This document shows, in pieces, positions 11,070-20,860 of a stretch of 64,000 bases of DNA (position 1 is its first letter; each line of letters opens with the position of its first letter). Position numbers and translations under genes: made by a program. Source of the DNA: Endocalyx cinctus (Eukaryota > Ascomycota > Sordariomycetes > Amphisphaeriales > Apiosporaceae). Location: contig BCKC01000004.1 in the NCBI GenBank assembly GCA_001600455.1, positions 1,674,001 through 1,738,000 on the forward strand. Reading direction: 5' to 3'. Below the pieces are notes generated by a model. That model was not told the DNA's origin. It did not search any database and saw only the letters and a list, made by a program, of their open reading frames with translations.

Positions 11070-12510
11070 CTATTCCTTACCCTGAATCCTACGAGTCCAA
11101 TCGTCACCGACTCTCAAGCTATCTACCACGACGACGCCGCGACCCCTGCCGACTCTCTCCTCTTTTTGCCACCACAGATCTTTCTTCTTCTCTGGCTGCT
11201 CGGCCTCAGATTCGCTGTCGGCCAGGCCGCCGTGACCACCGTCGGCTCCAACGACTAGGATAACGTCGTGCCTGAGCCAGGACTGAAGCTGCGTCACAAT
11301 ACCTCCATCCTCGCCCGAGAGCGATTCCTGAAGGTAGACAACCTCGGGCTGCAAATGGCGAAGGATGTACACGTACCCGTTCGCCGAGCTGAAAGGAAGT
11401 ATCATGGACTCCTTTTCAACCAGCCTCGCGGCTTGTGAGTAAATAGCGTTGAATGCCGAGTTGGCAGACGATTGGGCAGTTAATCTTTTAATGTTGTTAT
11501 AAGATTAGTAAAAAAAAAAAAAAAAAAGCTAAAGCATAAGGGGAAACGCAAACGTACTGAGGACTCTTGCCCTCCTCTCCTGGAGTCGGAACCTGGTCAT
11601 GACCAATGTTTGAGAATGATGAGCTCAGAGAAGCCGGAGGTTTGTTACTTGCTGGTGCTTCCAGATTAGAATCCTTTAGATCAGGCGAGTATACCAAGAC
11701 AAATAGCTTAATCTTTGAGAAATCCGTGTTTCGAGGGATGTGGGATAGAATAGACTGGTTGTGTCACAGTTAGTCATCATCAAACTAAATTTATCTGTAC
11801 ATATAACTAGTTTCTTTTCTTTTCTTTTCTTTCTTCTTTTTTAATAAGAAACAATAAATTAGGTTTTCACGTACCGCATGCTCGTGGAAACCATCTTGAT
11901 CGAAGTCATCGAGTTTAGTATCTGCCGATACGATGACGGCGACAGTCTTGCGACGCTTACTGCTGCTCAAGTCTTTGGGTCGCGAAGGCTTATCTTTCTG
12001 AGCCTCGGCTTCCTCAGACCACGTCTCGTGATCGGCGTACGCATTCTTATCCTCTTCCCTTATAGCGGCCAGAGCGCTTCCGACGGCGGCGCCTACGCCA
12101 GCCATACCCGCAGCCACGGTCTTGCTGGCGCTAGAAAGGAATTGTTGCGGGCTAGGGGTCCTTCGTAAGGCACCCGACATCTGCGATCCCCATCCGGCCG
12201 ACAATCCGCTCGCTTCGGGGTGTATCTCGCCTACGCCGTAGCTCACATCGTCTCGTTGGGAGGTGGTCGACTGCTGCTGGCGCGTCTCCTTCACGCTCGA
12301 ACCGTAGGCGGGGTTGTCGCCATAGTCGGCGTTTTCGTAGTCGAGGGCTTGGGCGTAATCGCTCTCCTCTTCCTCCTCCTCGTTGCTGCGCTGACTCCAG
12401 GCCCAGGCGGCGACTCCCACGGCGGCAACGGTTACGGTAACCGCCAAGGGAACCCAGTGGCTCCAGACGCCACGTCGGCGGGATCGGGACGATTCGTACG
12501 ACGATGACAT
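11070..12510 (-). CDS. Pex22-like peroxin (peroxisomal membrane anchor for Pex4)
   Basis: Three exons (12510-11875, 11754-11558, 11484-11070) encode 415 residues. The first intron has a TGACTAAC branch site. A hydrophobic segment at about residues 17-37 (WVPLAVTVTVAAVGVAAWAW) is the membrane anchor. An acidic stretch and a Ser/Gly-rich linker follow. A globular part starts at KTVAVIVSADTKLDDFDQDG, continues SILSHIPRNTDFSKIKLFVL and VYSPDLKDS, and includes YSQAARLVEKESMILPF, YILRHLQPEVVYLQESLSGE and VILVVGADGGHGGL. This layout, with one N-terminal membrane helix and a Rossmann-like cytosolic domain, resembles fungal Pex22-like proteins, which recruit the ubiquitin-conjugating enzyme Pex4 to peroxisomes for Pex5 recycling. 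The assignment rests on remembered family pattern. The gene is divergent from eIF2B gamma. Confidence 0.72.
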
Positions 12511-13289
12511 TTATTTATTTTATTTTTATTCGGCTAAGGAGGAGGGAGAAAGGGGGGAGATCATCGCCAGATGCATACAGGAAAAGAAAAATCAATTTAT
12601 TAATTAATAAATTGACCAATCGATCAATCAATCACAAGAATCTTGGAAAGAAAGAAAATATATTTTTTTTTAAGAAACGGTATGTAGGTACCGACTAGAT
12701 TGTTGTTGGTTTACCACTCATCCAAAAAATCAGCGGGCTGGGAAAAGCTACATCATCAGACATGTCCCTGCTACAACCTTGGAAAGCTCCTAAAATATAA
12801 AATCCAGGATAAGTAAGTACCTACTATCTCAAGAGGTGGCTGGTGGGTTGAAAGTTTACTTGTTCATAAAGCCGAGGTTCTCCAGCCACAATATCTGGTT
12901 GACGAGGGGATACGACTCTGTTAAACAGGTTTTAATACAGTATCAGAGTGCAATTTAATTAAGCAGCTAATATAGCTGCTTATATACATAATTCATAAAT
13001 ACATATATTTTAATATAGTGATATACATCCCACCCTTATCGATAAGTTTTACTAGTAAAAGAAAGAGTCACCCCACGATCGGCAATAGGGCATCATCACT
13101 TGTATGTGCGATGACTCTTTTCATATATAATGTACATCAAATAAATAATATCCCAACTTTTAAGTAAAGTAAACAACTACCGATTTACTTATCTAATTGT
13201 CAATTAAATTCTGGTATTGTTTCACTATTTAAGAATCCAGTTTCTACTGCGAATTGGTGTCTATCCATTCGTTAAGCTTGAGCGCGAAG
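12511..13289. promoter_or_regulatory. Divergent promoter region between the Pex22-like and eIF2B gamma genes
   Basis: About 780 AT-rich bases separate the two start codons, so both promoters should be here. A perfect 10 bp hairpin at 12960-12982 (TAAGCAGCTA, loop ATA, TAGCTGCTTA) lies near the middle. No clear factor site can be assigned. Confidence 0.55.
12960..12982. repeat. Perfect palindrome with a 3-base loop
   Basis: TAAGCAGCTA (12960-12969) pairs perfectly with TAGCTGCTTA (12973-12982) around ATA. One of several short perfect hairpins in the intergenic DNA of this window. Confidence 0.85.
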
Positions 13290-15113
13290 ATGCCTCACGC
13301 TGTGTCCACGCCGCCGATGGGCTTACAGGCTCTCATCTTATGTGGTCCAGGTTCTTCATTTCCCACTTTTACCGCCAACCCAGATGAAAATCCCAAGGCT
13401 CTCTTACCAATAGCCAATCGGCCTATGGTTTGGTATCCTATTGACTTCTGCTACCGATCTGGGATCACGAGTAAGCGCATCCTATATATATTGTCAGAAC
13501 TAAGAAAATATAATATTCCACCGTCATCTTGGGTGCTCAAGAACTAACTTAAGAATGTAGATATTACTCTCGTGTGCCCTCCATCGGCACGCGAATCTAT
13601 AGCTGCCGCGCTGAATACTAACCCATTCTTAACAAGTCTGCCTCATCCGCGTCCAGATCTAATTGCCCCTGCCAATTTAGATCATAATACCGGAACTGCG
13701 GAAATTCTTCGTCTGCCTGAGATCAAGGAACTCATCAATTTCGACTTCGTCGTTCTTCCCTGTGATCTAGTATGCGAGCTTTCGGGCGATCAACTTGTAC
13801 AAGCATGGATGGTTAAATCGGCTAGCCTTCCGGATCTCCTGGGTAGTGGGGAACCCCCTTACAACAACGGTGGGCTGGGCGTTTGGTATGATACCAAGGC
13901 TCCCAACCCTATCAAAGGCGAGGAAACCGATTTCATCGCCACAATACCTATGCCCATATCTAAAGTACCTACCCCGAAAGATTCGGTTTTACGGCATCTA
14001 TCGTATTTGGCCTATTCAATGCCAACAGATTCACTTAATGATCTCACCGAGGATAAAAAGAGCTTCCCCATCCGACACGGTCTTCTGCGTAAGCACCCTA
14101 AGTTAAGCATGAGGACGACGCTTCGTGATGCCCATATTTATATCTTACCGAAGTGGATTATGGATTTCGTCCAAGAGAACGAACGCTTAGAAACCATCGG
14201 TGAAGACGTCATTGGGTGGTGGGCAAAAGCTGCCTGGCAAACCAGTCTTCCAGAAAAACTAAAGATAAAAAAGATTCTACACGGTGGTTCGGAGTCAAAG
14301 GAATCCGGTAGTTCTACACCTACCGGGAGCGTTTCTGGTCACAATGGTGATTCCGGCTCACCCCTCAGATCTCCGGGTTTCGAACACGCGTCAGCTGCGC
14401 ATTCCTCCGGTACGCACGATGGCATTGTATCTAAGTCGAAGCAAGCAGATGTACCTCCCATTTTAGCTTACATACATCCTTCTCAGCCCTCGGCGCCTCT
14501 CATTCGTCGTGTAGATATGGCACAGCTTCTCCTCTCGGTATCATTGCAACTAGCAAAACTCCCTTCAGTCGAAGAAGCAGGTCCAGATGCAGCATCGCCT
14601 TTCGCTCATCCTAAGAAAGTTGCTTATCCAGATGGTATCAAACCTCGAACTACCATAACTCGGCAGGATTGTTTAATTGCCCATAATGTTACGATAGAGG
14701 AGAAGACATCTATAAAGGAAAGCGTTGTTGGAGCTAATTGTCAGATCATGGAGGGTGCCAAGTTACTTCAGTGTGTCTTGATGGATGGCGTAGTAGTTGG
14801 CAAAGGCTGCAAGCTGACTCGCTGCGTTCTCGGAAAGAGAAGTGAGATCGGCGAGTTTTCAACGCTGACGGATTGTGAGGTGCAAGAAAACCTTTTGATA
14901 GAAGCCAGAAGTAAGTTCATCCTCCCTAGCCGTCCGGTACTTACGACGTATTTCAGACAGGCGTCCATCTCGGCCAAGCCGATGCTAACAATGATTATAG
15001 CCGAGGAGAAAGACGAGAAACTCATGAGTTCTTCAGGCCTAGAAGCCACAGAGCAAGAATTAGAGGAGGCCGGAGATGTAGGAGAAGACGACAGCGCAGC
15101 TTTCATGTCATGA
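13290..15113 (+). CDS. Translation initiation factor eIF2B subunit gamma
   Basis: Two exons (13290-13470, 13561-15113) total 1734 bases, 577 residues. The intron has a GTAAGC donor and an ACTAAC branch site. The N-terminal half is a nucleotidyltransferase-like domain opening QALILCGPGSSFPTF, with NPKALLPIANRPMVWYPIDF, then TGTAEILR and FVVLPCDLVCEL, the degenerate NTP-transferase pattern of eIF2B gamma/Gcd1. A Ser/Gly-rich linker (about residues 275-330) separates it from the C-terminal left-handed beta-helix repeats: NVTIEEKTSIKESVVGANCQ, then GAKLLQCVLMDGVVVGKGCK and LTRCVLGKRSEIGEFSTLTD. eIF2B exchanges GDP for GTP on eIF2 in the cytosol; gamma and epsilon form the catalytic subcomplex. 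I prefer the start MPHAVSTPP; an in-frame ATG 36 bases upstream (13254) is possible. Confidence 0.92.
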
Positions 15114-16620
15114 CCAAACAATGCCGACAAGCCTAACTTGTGAAAATAAACATTAATTTGAAAACTTAGTGAGGTAGTTGCTATTTGACAGCTCATACAT
15201 CCTGCCTGTTACCGGAGCTGCATCCAAATTTGGATGCCACTTCTCAAATATGTTGTCTGCCACATCATTATGCACAGAGACCTCTATACGTCACAATATG
15301 CAGTTACTTATCGAGAACATCGCCAAATGATTATTTGACATATCATCTTCTGCATTCCTAGTATTTTCCAACAAAGTCTCTTGTGTTATTCGCTAATCTT
15401 CAAAGCAGGCTTTCATCCTAAGGTCTTTGTAATGAAAATAGCAGGCATTAGTAGTAATTATTAGCATGTCAGCATCTATGCTTCCGAGATCTGCCGTGTA
15501 ACATCGGTCCACCCATTTATAATAGGAAGATGCACTTGACGACATCCTATTTTTAACAAATCAAGTCGTATTTCAGGTCTTACTTTATATACCGGCAGAT
15601 CGATCCGCCGCTTTACTTTCTATAACAAGAAGCTACATCTTGGGACTTGATACCCAACCGATCTATCCCTATTAAAGGTTGACAAGGGTATTTTCTAGCG
15701 TAGGCGCTTTAATTCTGTGTGAAAATAGATATAAAATCGAAGCCATGCATCCTCGCGGATGTCGGTTTTCTGCAAGAGCTAGAAAACTGCATTAGATACA
15801 AGTTATGACCACATTTCTGTCCATCCTAATCATGTCTTGATTCAGCTTCTTGAAATTTGAACTGGCTGTCTAAGTATTTACACCAGATCAGAGCAGCGGC
15901 TGAAGCCACACGATGTATGCGCGGATCTCGATCTCCGTTTGTTCTTAGTAAGCCTCGTCAGAAAACTAGTTCCGAGAAATCGACAGTCTGAGCCGGGCCG
16001 CTTCCACCATCGAGGAAACTTAGAAGACGGTACGATATCCGGAGGATCTAGATCATTCTAGCCGATCTCTCCTGAGAAGCGGGTGAAACATCTTCACTAG
16101 GTTATCTACCTCCCTAGTGGGATGGAGAGAGTAGCATCCTTAAGTTAATACTAGCTCTAAGTTGCGCGCACTCTGTCCCATCAACGTCGGATCCGAAACT
16201 TCGACAATAAGTTATTGGCCCGATTTTATTTTATCTTCATCTCCAATTTGGTAGCTCATCTGCCCCTGTCGTTTAGCTGCCGTGAAATTAGTGTGCCAAA
16301 GCAGACAGGGGGGGGATGAAAATGGGATGTTTTTAGGACGTGCATTTAGGCCATGCAGGTAGAAATGCATGCTATTAATTATCAAACCTGGAACATGGCA
16401 GCATGACTACATGGGTGTGCCTAATCTCTTACAAGCGATGCACATTTGGATCTATCGTCGTGTAGCAGTTAACTTAGTATACCTTCTTTTATTGTCGGGG
16501 TATATCTTTTTCCTTTCCATCGTGAACGAGAACACTAGACCCGTCCTCATGAAATTAGTTAGGCTCTGGAGTCTATGTATTATCACTTCTATGAGATGAG
16601 GCTAAGACATATACGACAAC
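15114..16620. other. Intergenic region upstream of the transposon relic
   Basis: No supportable gene in about 1.5 kb. A 76-codon ORF at 16369-16599 (plus) has a hydrophobic stretch but no family signature, and it ends just before the transposon boundary. A run of seven G lies near 16308. Base composition is ordinary compared with the AT-rich block that starts at 16670. Confidence 0.65.
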
Positions 16621-16622
16621 TA

Positions 16623-16667
16623 AGTCCCCCCCCCCCTAGTAACGCGCCACCCTAGTAACACGCTACC
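16623..16667 (+). repeat. Left terminal inverted repeat of the transposon relic
   Basis: AGT, eleven C, then TAGTAACGCGCCAC and CTAGTAACACGCTAC in tandem. It matches the reverse complement of 19601-19643 apart from the length of the C run and C/T or G/A changes. Confidence 0.85.
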
Positions 16668-17173
16668 CTTACTAACTTACATTTAACATGCGTTTATAAG
16701 TGAATTCTCAATATTTCCATTATTTGTTTTTTTTCTTTTTTTTAATAATAATATTTTAATTGATATAATATTTATATTATTTAAATCGTATTTTTAAGAT
16801 TTTTTTAACTATAATAGCCATTTTACGAGAATATTGCGCTATTTGTGTAATATAGGACTATAAACTTAAGAAATATAGTTTATATGTCGTTTATATTAAA
16901 TAGGATATTAAATATATTTACGTATAATGTCGTATAAATAGTATATTGGTTAAAAAAATCATTTTTAAAGATTTTTAAGCCCTCTTTCTTACTTAAAAGT
17001 ATATATTAGCTAATTGGGCTATTAAATAAGCCCGATTAGGGTATATTCCAACTTATTTAAAGTTTTATATAATAGTTTAGCATATATTAATTACTTCCGG
17101 AAGTTTTTATTAATTAGGAAAAAGGTAATATTATCATTTTTTAACTAGAAATCCTAATATTAAGTATATTAAG

Positions 17174-17297
17174 TGATATGGTTATAACTGGCGATGGTTA
17201 GAATTTGTTGTCAGAGATAGTTGATTCTTCTATTTAATGATTCGCCAAAGGCGAAAAGAATTATTTAACTATATATCTTTTAATTTATTTATTATTA
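17174..17297 (+). repeat. 124 bp direct repeat inside the transposon, copy 1
   Basis: It aligns without gaps to 18059-18182. Every difference I counted is a transition (for example GATGG to AATAG, TTGTTGTC to TTATTATT), with this copy the less eroded. Both copies keep the hairpin TTCGCC-AAA-GGCGAA and the following AAGAATTATTTAACTATATA. It begins TG, as LTRs do, but has no clean CA end. Confidence 0.85.
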
Positions 17298-18058
17298 TGA
17301 TGTGGGGTACTTTTGGTGACGGAGTGGATAACGGCTCTGGCTGGTCATAATAGGTCTTATGCCCTTGTTTAATTCTATTATTAATCTAGTTAATAAAATA
17401 TGTTTATTAATCTTCTACAGGGGATATCTATTTAATAAGGTCTTTGATTACCTAATTATTTAATATCTACCTCTCAGGATATAGTTTAAATAATATTTTT
17501 TAAGATATTTATATCTAACAACCTTTATCCTTAATATTAATCGCTGGGTATACTAATTTAGTGTTTAACTATCTTCCGATCTACTTAATTAGCGTTATTA
17601 CTCCCGTTGGATATAATAATATTTTCTCGGGGTAATCTACAAAAAATTTAAATAATTATATATAAAAGCTACAATTATACTAATTAACCTTGTCGTTTAT
17701 CAACGTAAATAACGAGATAAATAATAAATTAGTGGATAAATTAAATAAATAAATATAAATAAAGATATAAGGTGGGGTAAATATAATATAATAAATTTTA
17801 ACTATAATATAATAAACTTTAATTATTATCTAACAGCTTAATAACGTATAAATTTAACGGGTGATATAACTTAGAGAACTTAGTCTTTATAATTACCTTA
17901 AAAGGGATTAGTAAATTTTCAACATGCGGAATAAAAGTATTAATAATTAAATAACGCAAATATCTTTTATTAAAAAAAAAAAAGGGTAATGGTATATAAT
18001 ATACTAATTATTATATAAAATAATTAGACGAATAATTAACTTAATAATAGGTACTATT

Positions 18059-18182
18059 TAATATAATTATAATTGGTAATAGTTAGAATTTATTATTAGA
18101 AATAGTTAATTCTTTTATTTAATAATTCGCCAAAGGCGAAAAGAATTATTTAACTATATATTTTTTAATTCATTTATTATTA
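18059..18182 (+). repeat. 124 bp direct repeat inside the transposon, copy 2
   Basis: Gap-free partner of 17174-17297, more heavily mutated to A/T. The two copies bound a 1009 bp segment that probably inserted into the transposon. The bases just outside (TTAAG on the left, CATCA on the right) do not match, so a target duplication is not visible. Confidence 0.85.
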
Positions 18183-18463
18183 CATCATCCTTTCCTATTA
18201 CCATCTTAATCTATTACCGTCTTATTAAGTTTAAAGTTATTAATTATTTAAAGGTTAATAGAGTAATAAAGATTAATATTAACGTTTTTTTTGACTAATT
18301 AGATACTCCAAAAGTGATTATTATCCCGCGTATACGTTAATATAATATTAATAAAATGAGTATTAATTAGAACGTAAAAAGTAATCATTTTATAATAATT
18401 AAAACTTTTAATTATATCACCTTAAAAAAAAGGGTTAAAAAAGGTAAATAAATTATTTCCCTG

Positions 18464-18870
18464 GAGTATATTAATAATTTCGGGGAGATTTTTCCCCTAT
18501 TAATAATATATAAGGATATTAACGTATAATAATAATAATTTTTAAATTTTAAAATATATTTTTAGGATTAATAGCTATTTATAACATCGGATAATGGATA
18601 GATTATAAATTATATTATATTAATATAGTTAAAAAAACTATTTATACCTTATATTTAAGTTTTATACGGAAATTTATGGGTAGTTTTAGTACTTAACGGG
18701 TATAGAAGTTATATTAATAATAATTTTTTTTAATATTATTTTATTAATAAAATATAGTTAATTTTTTATAAATTATATTATAATTATATCATATAGTTAT
18801 TAAATATTAGAATATTTAATATGTTAAAAGGAAACCTTCGGAAATACCTTTATAATAGCCTAAATGTATA
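18464..18870 (+). pseudogene. Decayed DDE transposase fragment of the Fot1/pogo type
   Basis: One continuous reading frame, checked at 18464, 18587, 18683 and 18821, retains fragments in the order expected for fungal pogo-type transposases. They are EYINNFGEIFPLLIIYKD, then SDNG followed by a stop where Trp is usual, then LVLNGYRSYI near the usual LxLDGHxSH block, then a stretch ending RIFNMLKGNLRK near the usual DVGVFGPLK block. The changes (D to N, H to Y, W or Q to stop) are those expected from C-to-T and G-to-A mutation. No indels are needed over about 360 bases. The N-terminal part is not recognisable. Non-functional. Confidence 0.75.
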
Positions 18871-19600
18871 ATTTAGGCTTAAACCTTTTAAGGTAAATTA
18901 TTTTAAAGTTTTAAAAAAGGTTAAAATTAAAATAATAATTTTTTAAAGGATTAATAATACTTAAAAATTATATAGGATATATTCGAAAAATCAAAATAAG
19001 GTATTAAATTTAAAATATATTATATTATAGGAAAAAGGGGTTACCTGGGAGTTCTGGCTAATATCTTAAATTCTTATATAACCCTTAATATTAAATTTTT
19101 TAAAAAAAATAACCTTAACACCCGTTTAAATATCGTCCGGAAGTTAGGCTTTTCGGAGAAATAGTTAGTAATTAATTACTATTAAGCCTTTATTTAAATT
19201 ATTAACTTTAAAATTTTTTATTAAAAAATATAAAAAAAATTTTAATATCGTTACTAATTAAATCACATTTCTTTAAATTTAAAATAAGCTTTTTAATTAA
19301 TAAATAAAAAATTTAACTTTAAAAACGTAAAAAAAGATTAAACTAACTCTTAATAAGAGCTTTATAACTATAATAATTATTAAGAAGGTTAAAAAATAGC
19401 TTAGGGGTAAAATAATATATATTAATAAGGTTAACGACAAACAAATACCTCGGAAATGTATAAAGGCTGTTAAAAATATATTATTATCGGATATTAAAGC
19501 TAAAGACTATATTAAAGTTCGAAAACGCCAAAAATAGCGATATCACAACATTTTTTTTTATGTAAATAGCTTCATTTTCAGTTAATATAGTGGTTGGCCA

Positions 19601-19643
19601 AGTGGCGCGTTACCAGAGTAGCGCATTACCAGGGGGGGGGACT
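19601..19643 (-). repeat. Right terminal inverted repeat of the transposon relic
   Basis: Read on the minus strand: AGT, nine C, then TGGTAATGCGCTAC and CTGGTAACGCGCCAC. It is the inverted partner of 16623-16667, followed on the plus strand by the TA duplication. Confidence 0.85.
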
Positions 19644-19645
19644 TA

Positions 19646-20665
19646 GTACTTAGCTACGTTCAATCAACAATATCTTATCTACAACCACTACCATTTTATC
19701 AAACAAGAGGGGAGCGAGAGGGGGGACGGTTTGATTCCGCCGAGACCTGCTTGGTAATTATATGTTTGTGGGATGGTGGAGTAACCATTTCCCCAAGATT
19801 ATTTAGTATTTATTAGAAATCCGGAGTAATTATTATGTAGACTGTCGGCCGAGTTGTCTATTCTTGACGTATTGATGCTACCTCAGTTGCTTACCTGACG
19901 CATAGTTAACCTATCGCAATTAACTCACTGAACGTGCTGATCTTCAAGCTCTCAACTTACACTATCTCCTCCAATCCTTGAAGAATGGCCCATAAACAAA
20001 ACCTACGGATTCTCCCCATTACTTATTCTCGGTATCCGAGATCATTAATGCTTGATTAAGCTCAGGAGTCCGCGCAGTCGATCACCAGCAAAACTTGGCA
20101 TGTAATTAGGAGTTACAGTGTAGAGTCATTGGTGACCATTATGAATACCACAATTAATGAAAGTAAAGTGAAGTTCTCCTAAGGAAAACAACACTAGCAG
20201 AATTTTGGTAAATGACAAGACTGGGGATCATTACCGGCCATCTTAGTGAAGTGGGAACCAGTGGATGAGTGAATGGATTATAATATTAAAGCTGAAGCTC
20301 CTACATGAAAACCTGATTTTTCAAAAGAATTGACTTCCTAGCACATTTTTTGTTAACCATATATGGGAACTAATTAATATACGCTCACTTGAAAAACACA
20401 TTTTACCACCTCTGTCAATCCCCCCCCCCCCCCCATTATCGTTCATAATGCCCAAGAAACTAATTCTTGGGCGTTGTTTTATCCCAGTTGAGCAACTTAT
20501 TCGGAAATAATCGCCGCCATGCATTCTTCCCATCACATATTCGCGTACTTCAAAATTTCCTGGATCGAAGTTAGTAAAGAGGTAAAGAAATTTGGAAGCC
20601 AATGAGTCACTTACTTATCACTCGTACTTCGTAAGAGATATAGGGGTTGTTTATTTGATAACATC
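19646..20665. other. Intergenic region right of the transposon relic
   Basis: No supportable gene. Base composition returns to ordinary levels. A run of about 15 C lies at 20419-20434, next to the inverted pair CCAAGAAACTAATTCTTGG near 20450-20470. A 93-codon minus-strand ORF at 20321-20602 crosses the C run and has a Gly stretch from it, so I do not call it a gene. Confidence 0.6.
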
Positions 20666-20860
20666 TCAATGGTCCCGGACAGGGCCACATATAGGGCAAG
20701 CCTCTACAGCCTCGTGCTCGCTCGGTAAATATCCATTCAGATGATGCGGCATCCCATCCGTGTGATTATTACATTCGGGATATTTATCACAGTTTTCGAT
20801 CACTATTTTGTAGTGCTCTTCTTTCCTGCAGCCATACTTTGTTACGTGCTTCGTACACAT
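20666..20860 (-). CDS. Small Cys/His-rich hypothetical protein
   Basis: A single-exon ORF of 64 codons. Its product has evenly spread Cys and His residues: CTKHVTKYGC near the N-terminus, then ENCDKYPECNNH and, near the C-terminus, ACPICGP. The TKYGC...C...C...CPIC layout resembles short fungal hypothetical proteins with a Y-x-C-x-H-type opening and paired cysteines that may bind zinc, but I cannot name a family. No signal peptide. No nearby gene gives context. It could equally be a chance ORF or the last exon of a longer gene whose other exons I could not identify. Confidence 0.35.
   Translation of the reverse strand: MCTKHVTKYGCRKEEHYKIVIENCDKYPECNNHTDGMPHHLNGYLPSEHEAVEACPICGPVRDH

Larger units (their letters stand above)
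16621..19645. mobile_element. Fot1/pogo-like (Tc1/mariner superfamily) DNA transposon relic, RIP-mutated
   Basis: The element runs from 16623 to 19643, flanked on both sides by TA (16621-16622, 19644-19645), the target duplication of Tc1/mariner elements. Both ends begin AGT followed by 9-11 C (read inward), then two tandem ~15-base units of the form TRGTAAYRCGCYAC. The interior is extremely AT-rich. A decayed transposase frame (about 18464-18870 plus) keeps recognisable fragments but has TAG/TAA stops. Differences between internal repeats are all C/T or G/A, the RIP signature. The total of 3.0 kb exceeds the usual ~2 kb for this family; the excess equals the 1.0 kb segment bounded by direct repeats at 17174-18182. 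Immobile now. Confidence 0.85.

Noticed and set aside
16369..16599. 76-codon ORF with a hydrophobic stretch
   Set aside because: No signature, and it sits between a gene-free region and the transposon end; likely chance.
17174..18182. Calling the nested segment a definite LTR retrotransposon
   Set aside because: The outer flanks (TTAAG versus CATCA) do not match as a target duplication, no primer-binding site or polypurine tract is clear, and no reverse-transcriptase trace is readable.
20321..20602. 93-codon minus-strand ORF with a Gly run
   Set aside because: The Gly run comes from a homopolymer C tract, and the frame depends on an error-prone run length.
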